Shown piece after piece: positions 1-6,960 of a stretch of DNA of 64,000 nucleotides. Position 1 is the stretch's first letter. Each line of letters starts with the position of its first letter. The translations under genes and the position numbers were made by a program. The DNA lies in contig CBDFMV010000003.1 in NCBI GenBank assembly GCA_965249815.1, positions 3,286,001 to 3,350,000 on the forward strand, given 5' to 3'. The notes beneath the pieces are model-generated. The model was given only the letters and a program-made list of their open reading frames with translations. It did no database searches and was not told the DNA's origin. The DNA comes from JAJAZB01 sp965249815. GTDB lineage: Bacteria > Bacteroidota > Bacteroidia > Cytophagales > Spirosomataceae.

Positions 1-604
1 CATTCACCACGTCCACCTTCGCGTCGGTGAGTTGAATCGCCATGATGGCCTTGAAGCGTTCGGGCGTGGCCTGGAGGTGTTGGCGGAGCGTGTCGGCACT
101 GCGCACTACCGCCGAAACGGGGTTGTTGAGTTCGTGCGCGAGTCCCGCCGACATCCGTCCCAGCGAGGCCAGTTTGTCGTTTTGCTGCGCCTGCTGCGTG
201 ATTTCGCGCACGCGGGTGGTCATTTGGTGGACGAGCGCCTCGGTGAGTTCGTACTGAGTCTGGATCAACTCGCGGAAGCAGTCGCGGTGCACCGCCAGCA
301 CGGTTGAATCTTCGGTGGCCTGCCAGAAACGCGGCGTGGTTTTCATGCGCGAAAATGGCAGCACGCCCATCAGGGCGTGCTGCTCAAAGACCAGAAACTC
401 CTCCTGCTGCCCGTTCTGCTCGGTGTAAATCCGCACCCGGCCGGTGAGCAGCACCAACAGGTGATCGATGGGGTCGTCGGGGTGTTGGAGAAGGGTTCCG
501 GCGGGGTACTCGCGGCATTCGCCGTGGGCCACGAGCCAGTCGAGCTGGTCCTGGGGCACGTGTTCAAGAAACGGATTCTGGTGCAGCGCAGCGAGGCAGT
601 CCAT
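1..604 (-). CDS. Cyclic-nucleotide-binding-domain sensor histidine kinase (N-terminal part, cut by window edge)
   Basis: Reading the minus strand from the ATG at 602-604 gives an open frame that runs off the window start. The first ~120 residues resemble a CRP/cNMP-binding jelly roll (LLQHPDDPIDHLLVLLTGRV, then FLVFEQHALMGVLPFSRM). A helical segment with Gln-rich heptads follows, then a HisKA H-box, LASLGRMSAGLAHELNNPVS, whose His is the predicted phosphoacceptor. Family knowledge: such cytoplasmic kinases combine an effector-binding domain with HisKA/HATPase_c. The ATPase domain must lie outside the window. No transmembrane segment is seen. The domain order is clear; the ligand and the partner regulator are unknown. 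Confidence 0.8.
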   Translation of the reverse strand, partial: MDCLAALHQNPFLEHVPQDQLDWLVAHGECREYPAGTLLQHPDDPIDHLLVLLTGRVRIYTEQNGQQEEFLVFEQHALMGVLPFSRMKTTPRFWQATEDSTVLAVHRDCFRELIQTQYELTEALVHQMTTRVREITQQAQQNDKLASLGRMSAGLAHELNNPVSAVVRSADTLRQHLQATPERFKAIMAIQLTDAKVDVVN

Positions 605-655
605 TTTTTATCGTTGGGAAGTAAAATTTTCGACAACCAGCCAGCAGCAACCTTC

Positions 656-1555
656 TCACCTGGAAAGAACCTGCCCCAGCCCGAAGGTCAGCACGAAAAA
701 CAGCGTGGTCAGGGCCATTTGTTTGAGGTACGGGTCGATGTCGGCGGGTTTCTGGCCCCGCGCCACGCCCCGCCCGATGCGCACCAGCAGCGGGAGCGTC
801 AGCACAAACAGCCACTGCCAGGGCGAAGCCGGATGCAGCGACACGTACACCACCGCGCACAAAAATCCGCCCAGCAGCAGCACCCAGTGGTAGCGCGTGG
901 CCCGAACCTTGCCCAGCCGCACGGGAATCGAGTTTTTGCCGTTGTGGCGGTCGTTGTCGATGTCGCGAATGTTGTTGACGTTCAGCACACCCACGGCCAG
1001 CAGGCCACAACTGGTAGCGGGCAGCAGCAGGCTCCAGTCCCAGGTGCGGGTGTACAGGTAGTACGTGCCCAGCACGCCCACCCAGCCAAAAAATAACAGC
1101 ACCGCCAGGTCGCCAAGACCGAAGTAGCCGTAGGGCCGCCGCCCAACGGTGTACGTGATGGCCGCCGCGATGGCCCCGAGGCCCAGGCCCAGAAACAGGA
1201 GCCAGTCGCGGGTTTCGCCACCCCGAAACGCCACAAACAGTAGCATCAACCCGGTGACGAAGGAAAGAACACTGAACAACCCCATCGCCCGACGCATTTG
1301 CCCGGCGGTGATTTTGCCCGACTGCACCGCCCGGACGGCCACGGTGCGTTCGGCGGTGTCGATGCCGTTGACGGTGTCGCCGTAGTCGTTGGCGAAGTTG
1401 GAAAGGACTTGCAGAAAAACCGTCGTCAGCGCGGCCAGGGCAAAGATCTCCCAGCGAAACGCGCCGCGCGAAGCCGCCAGAAAGCTACCCATCAGAATGC
1501 TGGCTAATGCCAGCGGCAACGTACGCGGCCGGGCCGCAGAAAGCCAGGGAGACAT
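656..1555 (-). CDS. menA: 1,4-dihydroxy-2-naphthoate polyprenyltransferase (MenA)
   Basis: A 299-residue integral membrane protein of the UbiA superfamily. It attaches a polyprenyl chain to 1,4-dihydroxy-2-naphthoate in menaquinone synthesis, in the inner membrane. It has about eight hydrophobic segments and both Asp-rich motifs that bind Mg-diphosphate: NFANDYGDTVNGID near residue 53 and NIRDIDNDRHNGKNS near residue 190. TAERTVAVRAVQSGKIT after the first motif is typical of MenA rather than UbiA. The length is normal. The upstream gene on the same strand is a glutathione peroxidase, separated by a repeat-filled gap. Menaquinone is the usual respiratory quinone of Bacteroidota, which fits. 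The start at 1555 (MSPWLSAARPRTLPL) matches the family N-terminus. Confidence 0.92.
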   Translation of the reverse strand: MSPWLSAARPRTLPLALASILMGSFLAASRGAFRWEIFALAALTTVFLQVLSNFANDYGDTVNGIDTAERTVAVRAVQSGKITAGQMRRAMGLFSVLSFVTGLMLLFVAFRGGETRDWLLFLGLGLGAIAAAITYTVGRRPYGYFGLGDLAVLLFFGWVGVLGTYYLYTRTWDWSLLLPATSCGLLAVGVLNVNNIRDIDNDRHNGKNSIPVRLGKVRATRYHWVLLLGGFLCAVVYVSLHPASPWQWLFVLTLPLLVRIGRGVARGQKPADIDPYLKQMALTTLFFVLTFGLGQVLSR

Positions 1556-1572
1556 AAAGTCGTTTAAGATTT

Positions 1573-1629
1573 AACGTTTGAGGTTTAACGGGTGAAGTTC
1601 AGAAACGCCAAACGTTAAACCTCAAACGT
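1573..1629. repeat. Intergenic inverted repeat (18-bp arms)
   Basis: Arms at 1573-1590 (AACGTTTGAGGTTTAACG) and 1613-1629 are reverse complements except at the outermost base, with a 22-nt loop. The repeat lies between the stop of the peroxidase gene and the start of menA. It is AT-rich against GC-rich neighbours and has no terminal T-run, so it reads as a dispersed palindromic repeat rather than a classical terminator. Confidence 0.7.
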
Positions 1630-1637
1630 CAGACGAA

Positions 1638-2216
1638 TTATTTCGCCAGCGCTGCCTGAAATTCTTCGCTGTCGGGCTTCACTTTAGAAGCAAAGAAATT
1701 GACCAGTTCGCCGCGCTCGTTGAGGAGGTACTTACAGAAATTCCAGGTCGGCACCTTGTCGTTCCAGCCGTTCAGTGACTTGGTGCTGAGCCACTTGTAC
1801 AGCGGGTGTTGCTCCGAACCGACGACGTGGATTTTCTCGAACATCGGGAAACTCACGCCGAAGTTTTTCTGGCAGAACGTCGCGATTTCGGTGGCGCTGC
1901 CGGGTTCCTGTCCGCCGAAGTCGTTAGCCGGGAAACCCAGCACGACAACCTTGTCTTTGTTGGCCTTGTAAAATTTCTCCCAATCGGCGTACTGAGGCGT
2001 GTAGCCGCACTCCGAGGCCGTGTTCAACACCACGACTTTCTTGCCCCGGTACTGCGAAAAATCGATGGTCTGTTTGCCGTCGAGCGATTTCATCTTGAAG
2101 TCGTAAAACGACCCCGTGGCGGCAGCCACCTCACCGGCGGGGCGGGTGGCAATTTCTTTTTTGTCGGCAAAAAAGCCGGAAATCAGCGTGCTGAGCATGA
2201 AAATGAGTTTGAACAT
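1638..2216 (-). CDS. Glutathione peroxidase-family thiol peroxidase
   Basis: A 192-residue protein with an N-terminal hydrophobic segment (MFKLIFMLSTLISGFFA), probably a signal peptide or anchor, then a thioredoxin-fold peroxidase. Family motifs are present in order: NTASECGYTPQY with the peroxidatic Cys (near residue 70), the FPANDFGGQEPGS loop with the resolving-tetrad region, and a WNFCKYL box replacing the usual WNFxKFL. It is the Cys rather than the Sec form. Bacterial members usually reduce hydroperoxides with thioredoxin rather than glutathione (family knowledge). The role is likely extracytoplasmic or membrane-associated peroxide defence. The extra Cys in the WNF box is unusual. Confidence 0.88.
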   Translation of the reverse strand: MFKLIFMLSTLISGFFADKKEIATRPAGEVAAATGSFYDFKMKSLDGKQTIDFSQYRGKKVVVLNTASECGYTPQYADWEKFYKANKDKVVVLGFPANDFGGQEPGSATEIATFCQKNFGVSFPMFEKIHVVGSEQHPLYKWLSTKSLNGWNDKVPTWNFCKYLLNERGELVNFFASKVKPDSEEFQAALAK

Positions 2217-2336
2217 GGTAAAGATTAAATTAGAGTAGAGAGAAAAAAGTAAAGAGAAAAGTCTACAGAGCAGAGAGTAGCGAAATGAGTGAAGGGCGTA
2301 AATCTATCCGCTCTACTCTCACCGCGCTGCTCTGAT

Positions 2337-4562
2337 TTACATTCGTTCGGGTGCGTGTACTCCCAACAACCGCAGCGAGCGCCGGATGGTTTGCGCGACA
2401 ACGGCTGAAAGTTCGATGCGGAAACGGCTTTTAATTGGATCTGGTTCGCTCAGAATCGACACCTCGGCGTAAAACTGGTTGAAGGCTTTGGCCAACTCGT
2501 AGGCGTACTGCGCGATGAGCGACGGCGAATACTGCGCTCCGGCCTCGGCCAGCCGCTGCGGAAACTGACTTAACACGAAAATCACTTCGCGTTCGGTGGG
2601 GTGGAAGGCGAGCCTTACCGATAACCTCACCCCCAGCCCCTCTCCTGCCGAGAGGGGAGCAGATGCCTGAGGTAGTGAAGATTTTTCTGATAAGGCGAGT
2701 TGAATTTTTTGGAGTACCCGTGGTAGTGCTTGCAGAACCTCTTCGTTTCTAAATCGCACGACGCGAAAACCGTTCTCTTCTAATACAGACGTGCGGTACT
2801 GGTCGTATTGAGGATTGTCGGCCACTTCGTGAATTCCACCATCGACCTCCACGACGAGTTTTGCATCGATGTTGACGAAATCGACAATAAAATCAGCAAT
2901 CGCGTGCTGGCGGCGAAACTTTGCTCCTAATTGATTCCCACGTAACGCCTGCCACAAGACATCCTCAGCGGGCGTCGGATTTTTGCGCTGCTCCCGAGCC
3001 AGAGGCTTCAGTACCTTCCATTTCTCATAGTCGGAAGTGACAAAATTTGCCTTTTCTCCCCTCTCAGCAGGAGAGGGGTCGGGGGTGAGGTTTGCCTTCC
3101 GCAGCACCGACTGGATTCTCGCGTGGGTGTACTGGATGAAGGGCCCGGTGTTGCCGTGAAAATCGATGCTTTCCTGGGGGTTGAACGTCATCCGTTTTTT
3201 CGGATCGACGCGCAGCAGGAAGTACTTCAGCGCCCCCATCGCCAGCGTGTGGTACAGCGCGCTGGCTTCCTCGTCGCTGAACCCTTCGATTTTGCCCAGT
3301 TCCTTCGTCGTGGTTTCGGCGGTTTCTTCCATCTCGTCCATGAGATCGTCGGCGTCCACGACGGTGCCTTCGCGCGATTTCATGCGGCCCGAGGGCAAAT
3401 CGACCATGCCGTAACTGAGGTGAAACAGCCCGTCGGCGTAGGGGCGGTTGAGTTTGTGGAGGATGTGAAACAGCACCTCGAAGTGGTAGTCCTGTTCGTT
3501 GCCCACTACGTAAATGGATTTTTCCATCGGAAAATCGCGCTGCTTCAAATCGGCCAGGCCCAAATCCTGGGTGATGTACACCGAGGTGCCGTCGGCGCGG
3601 AGCACGAGCTTTTCGTCCAGGCCCTCGGCCGTCAGGTCGATCCACACCGAGCCGTCGAGGCGGCGGTAAAACACGCCTTTTTCCAGGCCCTCCTCGATGA
3701 CGGTTTTGCCAAGCAGGTACGTGTCGGATTCGTAGTAAATCTTGTCGAAATCCACGCCCATCCGGCGGAACGTCTCGGCGAAACCCACGTACACCCACTC
3801 GTTCATTTCGGCCCAGAGCGCCCGGACTGCCGGGTCGCCCGCTTCCCACCGGACGAGCATCTGCTGGACTTCCTGCATCAGCGGGGCTTCTTTTTCGGCC
3901 TGTTCGCGGGGCATTCCGCCCGTAACCAACTGCTCGATTTCGGCCTTGTAGGCTTTGTCGAATTCCACGTAGTACCGGCCCACGAGGTGGTCGCCTTTTT
4001 CGCCGGTCGAGGCGGGCGTTTCGCCCTTGCCAAACCGCTGGTAAGCCAGCATGGATTTGCAAATGTGGACGCCCCGGTTGTTGATAATGTTGGTTTTCAG
4101 AACGTTGTAGCCGTTTGCCTTCAAAATTTCGGCGACGGAAAACCCCAGAAAATTGTTGCGCATGTGCCCGAGGTGGAGCGGCTTGTTGGTGTTGGGCGAG
4201 GCGTATTCCACCACGACGGTCCGGCCATTACCCACCTGATTTTGGCCAAAATCGGGCTTTTGCGCGGCCCGGAAGGCGTCGAGCCAGGCTTCGTCGGCGA
4301 TGCTCAGGTTCAGAAAACCCTGCACGACGTTGAAAGCACTCACCGCCGGGCAGGTTTCGGCCACCGCCCGCCCCAGCGCCTCGCCAATGGCGGCGGGAGC
4401 CTGCTTCAGGGCTTTGGCGTAGGGAAATGTAACGAACGTGTAAAAGCCCTCGAATTCTTTTTTAGTGGGTTGCAGAAGCACCTGCGCGGGGGGCACGTCG
4501 AGGCCAAACTGGCGCTGGAGTGCCGCGCTGAGCGCCTGTTGAATCGGATCGGAAAGAGACAT
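2337..4562 (-). CDS. argS: Arginyl-tRNA synthetase with in-frame DUF559 nuclease insertion
   Basis: Class I synthetase charging tRNA-Arg. The start chosen is the ATG at 4560-4562 (MSLSDPIQQALSAALQ), giving 741 residues; upstream in-frame codons have no family similarity. In order: an Add-1-like N-domain, the HIGH-type signature HLGHMRNN (about residue 120), the KMSKS-equivalent GRMKSREGTVV (about 385), NTGPFIQYTHARIQSVLRKA closing the catalytic part, and the C-terminal DALR anticodon-binding domain (SPSLIAQYAYELAKAFNQFY). Usual length is about 560-600. Residues ~491-647 are extra: they encode a DUF559 endonuclease-like domain bounded by inverted repeats (see the mobile-element entry). Removing them leaves a normal-length ArgS. 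The frame is open throughout, so the product is presumably a fused protein. ArgS is essential, so the insertion must be tolerated unless another argS exists. Confidence 0.93.
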   Translation of the reverse strand: MSLSDPIQQALSAALQRQFGLDVPPAQVLLQPTKKEFEGFYTFVTFPYAKALKQAPAAIGEALGRAVAETCPAVSAFNVVQGFLNLSIADEAWLDAFRAAQKPDFGQNQVGNGRTVVVEYASPNTNKPLHLGHMRNNFLGFSVAEILKANGYNVLKTNIINNRGVHICKSMLAYQRFGKGETPASTGEKGDHLVGRYYVEFDKAYKAEIEQLVTGGMPREQAEKEAPLMQEVQQMLVRWEAGDPAVRALWAEMNEWVYVGFAETFRRMGVDFDKIYYESDTYLLGKTVIEEGLEKGVFYRRLDGSVWIDLTAEGLDEKLVLRADGTSVYITQDLGLADLKQRDFPMEKSIYVVGNEQDYHFEVLFHILHKLNRPYADGLFHLSYGMVDLPSGRMKSREGTVVDADDLMDEMEETAETTTKELGKIEGFSDEEASALYHTLAMGALKYFLLRVDPKKRMTFNPQESIDFHGNTGPFIQYTHARIQSVLRKANLTPDPSPAERGEKANFVTSDYEKWKVLKPLAREQRKNPTPAEDVLWQALRGNQLGAKFRRQHAIADFIVDFVNIDAKLVVEVDGGIHEVADNPQYDQYRTSVLEENGFRVVRFRNEEVLQALPRVLQKIQLALSEKSSLPQASAPLSAGEGLGVRLSVRLAFHPTEREVIFVLSQFPQRLAEAGAQYSPSLIAQYAYELAKAFNQFYAEVSILSEPDPIKSRFRIELSAVVAQTIRRSLRLLGVHAPERM
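2623..3092 (-). mobile_element. Palindrome-bounded DUF559 endonuclease element inserted in frame in argS
   Basis: The ~470-bp segment is bounded by inverted copies of a ~37-bp sequence (2623-2659 and 3056-3092). Each copy contains its own hairpin, CCCCTCTC..GAGAGGGG. Between them, in the argS frame, is a DUF559/Vsr-like PD-(D/E)XK domain: NPTPAEDVLWQALRGNQLG, KFRRQHAIADFIVDF, LVVEVDGGIHE and a YDQYRTSVLEENGFRVVRFR end. Asp in VDF, Glu-x-Asp in EVDG and the His after it are candidate catalytic residues. The arms translate as NLTPDPSPAERG and APLSAGEGLGVRL. Base composition is visibly more AT-rich than argS. There are no intein splice-junction residues. The insertion falls in the linker between the ArgS catalytic and anticodon domains. 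Mobility is inferred from structure only. Confidence 0.8.
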
Positions 4563-4565
4563 TCG

Positions 4566-4668
4566 GAATGCGGATTGGCGATTGCAGAAGGCGGAGGGCG
4601 GTTTTGGATTGTGGATTGAAAAAGGCCTGGAAGTTTTCTTTCTAATCCGCAAGCGCCAATCCGCATTC
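4566..4668. repeat. Inverted repeat upstream of argS
   Basis: GAATGCGGATTGGCG at 4566-4580 is repeated as its exact complement at 4654-4668, 73 nt apart, in the gap between the divergent argS and the exported-protein gene. The element carries no ORF of its own. It has the same general architecture as other dispersed palindromes in this window. Confidence 0.65.
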
Positions 4669-4717
4669 TCCCGCAAAAGTACGCCAAAACCGCCAACCCG
4701 TTCCGCTGCGCCCGTAA

Positions 4718-4750
4718 TTTGCTTCGGACGCCATTTCCGTTGTACTTTAG
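4718..4750 (+). promoter_or_regulatory. Candidate Bacteroidota-type promoter for the exported protein gene
   Basis: TTTG at 4718-4721 and TACTTTAG at 4743-4750 are separated by 21 nt. They approximate the TTTG / TAnnTTTG promoter boxes known for this phylum. Transcription would start about 20 nt before the ATG at 4774. The last two bases of the -7 box deviate, so this is tentative. Confidence 0.35.
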
Positions 4751-4773
4751 ATTTGAAAAGCAGGACTGTCCCC

Positions 4774-6297
4774 ATGCCAAACTCTTTTTTTTGCGCCACG
4801 CGCCGCCTCACCGCGTTGACTGTCTGGTTGTTGGCCCTGCTGACGACTCCGGTAGCGCTGGCCCAGCTTGAACAGGCCAAGCGCCTGGAATTTGAGCGCC
4901 GCCCCAACAAAGAAGACGACTACGAGGTACTCGCCCTGGGCCGCGAGGGCGCGCTGCTGACGCATAAGGAGGTGGATTTCTACGCCGGTACGCCGCTCAC
5001 CTGGCATTTTACCAAGTACGACACCGACCTGAAAGTGCGCTGGGAAACCGACCTGAAGGTAAAATTCCCGCTCCAGCCCCTACTTTCGTACCAGACCGAG
5101 CGGTACCTCTACTGGCTTTTTGGCGAACCTGAATCGCAGAAAATCAGCATCCTGCGCCTCCACCTCGACACCGGCGATCAGGAACTCATCGAGGGCGAAC
5201 TACTGGCCGTGGACGACGTGTCGCACTTCCGGGTGCTCGGAAACACCGCCTTTGTGGCCGGACACTACCGCGATCGGGCCGTGGTCGTGCGCTTCGACTT
5301 TTTCAGCCGCCAGTCGCGGGTGCTGCCGGGACTTTACGTCAACCGGCTCACGGTCAGTAGTTTGGAAGTGGATGACGCCGCCCAGCAAATTAACGTTATC
5401 GTCACGACGAGCCGACGGGGTCGGTGCCAGTTGAGCCTCCGGACGTATTCGTACGAAGGAAAAATGCTCCGCGAAACCGCCCTGCCCGCCGACGACGGCC
5501 GCACGCTGCTCTCGGGCCGGGTGGTGCCGCTGGGCGGGGGCGAGGCGCTGCTGGTGGGGAATTATTCGGTCAATTGTTCGCCCTACGCCCAGGGCGTGTA
5601 TGTAGCCCAGCTTAATGAAGGCGGCGAGACGGCGGTGAAATATTTGGAATTTGCCCAGTTCAAAAACTTTTTCAACTACCTGAAACCCGCCCGCCGCCAG
5701 CGCGTACTCGAACGGATTGCCCGCAAAAAAGAAGAAGGCAAGGAAACCCGGTTCCGCTACCTGATGCTCGTGCACGACCTCGTGCCCACCGACGAGGGCT
5801 TTCTGCTCGTGGCCGAGGCATTCTTCCCCCAGTACCGCAATGCGTCGGTCGGGGCTTTCACCACCTTTGGCCGGGCCGGAGCCGACCGTTTGCTGGAGGG
5901 TTACCGCTACACCCACGCGATGATTTGCGGGTTTGATAAAACGGGCAAATTGCTCTGGGACAATTGCCTGGCTATGCCCGATCGCCTCAGCTACGAACTT
6001 GAAGAACAGGTGCAGGTGACCCGCCAGCCCGACGAAAAACTGGTGCTGGCCTACCCGCTCGAAGACCGAATCAGCACGCTCGTCATCAAGGGCAACGAGG
6101 TGATTGAAGACAAAGACGACTTCGAATTAGCGCCTAAAAACGGCCCCGAGCGCATCCTCGCCACTGAAAACACCACGCTGGCGGCCTGGTACGAGCAGTA
6201 TTTTCTGGCTTGGGGTACCCAGCGCAAGAGCGGCACCCGCGAAAACCCCGCCCGCGAGGTGTTTTACCTCGACAAACTGGGGTATCCGGTGCGATGA
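4774..6297 (+). CDS. Exported protein of unknown function
   Basis: A 507-residue protein starting at MPNSFFCATRRL with a clear signal peptide ending near PVALA-Q. I recognise no named domain. The body is rich in beta-strand-like alternation and Asp/Glu, with repeated phrases of the type ..LLVGNYSVNCSPYAQGVY.. and VHDLVPTDEGFLLVAEAFFPQ, reminiscent of Cytophagales periplasmic or surface proteins. There are few Cys and no lipobox. It is transcribed divergently from argS with its own candidate promoter, and followed by a Sua5-like gene after ~107 nt. The longer frame back to 4582 runs through the inverted repeat and is not believed. Function unknown; export is well supported. Confidence 0.75.
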   Translation: MPNSFFCATRRLTALTVWLLALLTTPVALAQLEQAKRLEFERRPNKEDDYEVLALGREGALLTHKEVDFYAGTPLTWHFTKYDTDLKVRWETDLKVKFPLQPLLSYQTERYLYWLFGEPESQKISILRLHLDTGDQELIEGELLAVDDVSHFRVLGNTAFVAGHYRDRAVVVRFDFFSRQSRVLPGLYVNRLTVSSLEVDDAAQQINVIVTTSRRGRCQLSLRTYSYEGKMLRETALPADDGRTLLSGRVVPLGGGEALLVGNYSVNCSPYAQGVYVAQLNEGGETAVKYLEFAQFKNFFNYLKPARRQRVLERIARKKEEGKETRFRYLMLVHDLVPTDEGFLLVAEAFFPQYRNASVGAFTTFGRAGADRLLEGYRYTHAMICGFDKTGKLLWDNCLAMPDRLSYELEEQVQVTRQPDEKLVLAYPLEDRISTLVIKGNEVIEDKDDFELAPKNGPERILATENTTLAAWYEQYFLAWGTQRKSGTRENPAREVFYLDKLGYPVR

Positions 6298-6375
6298 GTG
6301 GAAAATGAAGAGGCACCGGGGTGTCGGTATTTCATTATCCATTCTCAATTATCCATTCCCCATTCCTCCTTCCCC

Positions 6376-6383
6376 TATCTTTG
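6376..6383 (+). promoter_or_regulatory. Candidate -7 box (TATCTTTG)
   Basis: A perfect TAnnTTTG match 21 nt before the ATG of the Sua5-like gene. No convincing TTTG is seen 19-21 nt upstream, where a T/C-rich stretch lies instead. Position and sequence fit a short-leader Bacteroidota promoter. Confidence 0.4.
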
Positions 6384-6404
6384 CGGGCCAATTTTGGTTT
6401 TTCC

Positions 6405-6932
6405 ATGCGAGTCAACTACCGCGATGCCCTCGACTGCCTCAAACGCGGCGGCGTACTCCTCTTGCCGACGGATACCGGCTGGTGCCTCGCCGTCGACGCC
6501 CGAAGCGAGGAAGCAGGTCAGCGGCTGAATGCGTTGGTGCCCCGTGGGCAGGCCGACGCCCGCACGGTGCTGATTGCCGAAGTCGGGCAACTCACGCAGT
6601 ACGTCACGCGGGTGCCCGACGTGGCCTGGGACTGGGTCGAATTTTCGGAAAAACCACTCACGGTCATTTACCCCAACGGAAAAAACCTGGCTCCCGGCGC
6701 GTTGGCAGCGAACGGCGACGTGGCCATTCGGCTGCTGAAAGACGAATTCAGCCGGGGCCTGGTGCACCGGTTTGGGCGGGCCATCCTGACGGCTCCCGTC
6801 GGGGCCGACGAGGCCCACCGCAGCGCCGCCGACGGGGTGTTGTCGTCGCCCGCCGCCCCGAAATTCGCCCCGTTTGGCCCGCTGGTGCGGCTGGGCGTGG
6901 ACGGCGAGGTTGAATTTTTGAGAAAACAGTAA
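6405..6932 (+). CDS. Sua5/YciO/YrdC-family protein, divergent
   Basis: A 175-residue protein beginning MRVNYRDALDCLKRGGVLLLPTDTGWCLAVDA. The LLPTDTG segment is typical of the threonylcarbamoyl-AMP synthase fold, which makes the t6A precursor from threonine, bicarbonate and ATP. KPLTVIYP and VAIRLLKDE correspond to later core strands. The normally conserved Ser-Ala-Asn box near the C-terminus is replaced by ILTAPVGADEAHRS, so catalysis by this copy is uncertain; it may be a second, non-canonical paralogue. The upstream in-frame extension (from 6321) is rejected because it crosses the promoter box. The next gene, CCA-adding enzyme, is also a tRNA-maturation enzyme, separated by 28 nt. Confidence 0.75.
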   Translation: MRVNYRDALDCLKRGGVLLLPTDTGWCLAVDARSEEAGQRLNALVPRGQADARTVLIAEVGQLTQYVTRVPDVAWDWVEFSEKPLTVIYPNGKNLAPGALAANGDVAIRLLKDEFSRGLVHRFGRAILTAPVGADEAHRSAADGVLSSPAAPKFAPFGPLVRLGVDGEVEFLRKQ

Positions 6933-6960
6933 CAATGACCAGTCACTGGTGACTGAAAAA

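Noticed and set aside
2623..3092. Intein within ArgS
   Set aside because: No N-terminal Cys/Ser, no C-terminal His-Asn and no following nucleophile at the junctions; the arms are short repeats with Pro/Gly-rich translation.
3123..4619. Long plus-strand frame opposite argS
   Set aside because: Compositionally biased antisense shadow of argS with no recognisable motif.
4563..4910. N-terminal extension of the argS frame (116 codons upstream of 4562)
   Set aside because: The extension crosses an inverted repeat and the opposite-strand promoter and signal-peptide region of the gene at 4774; it has no ArgS similarity.
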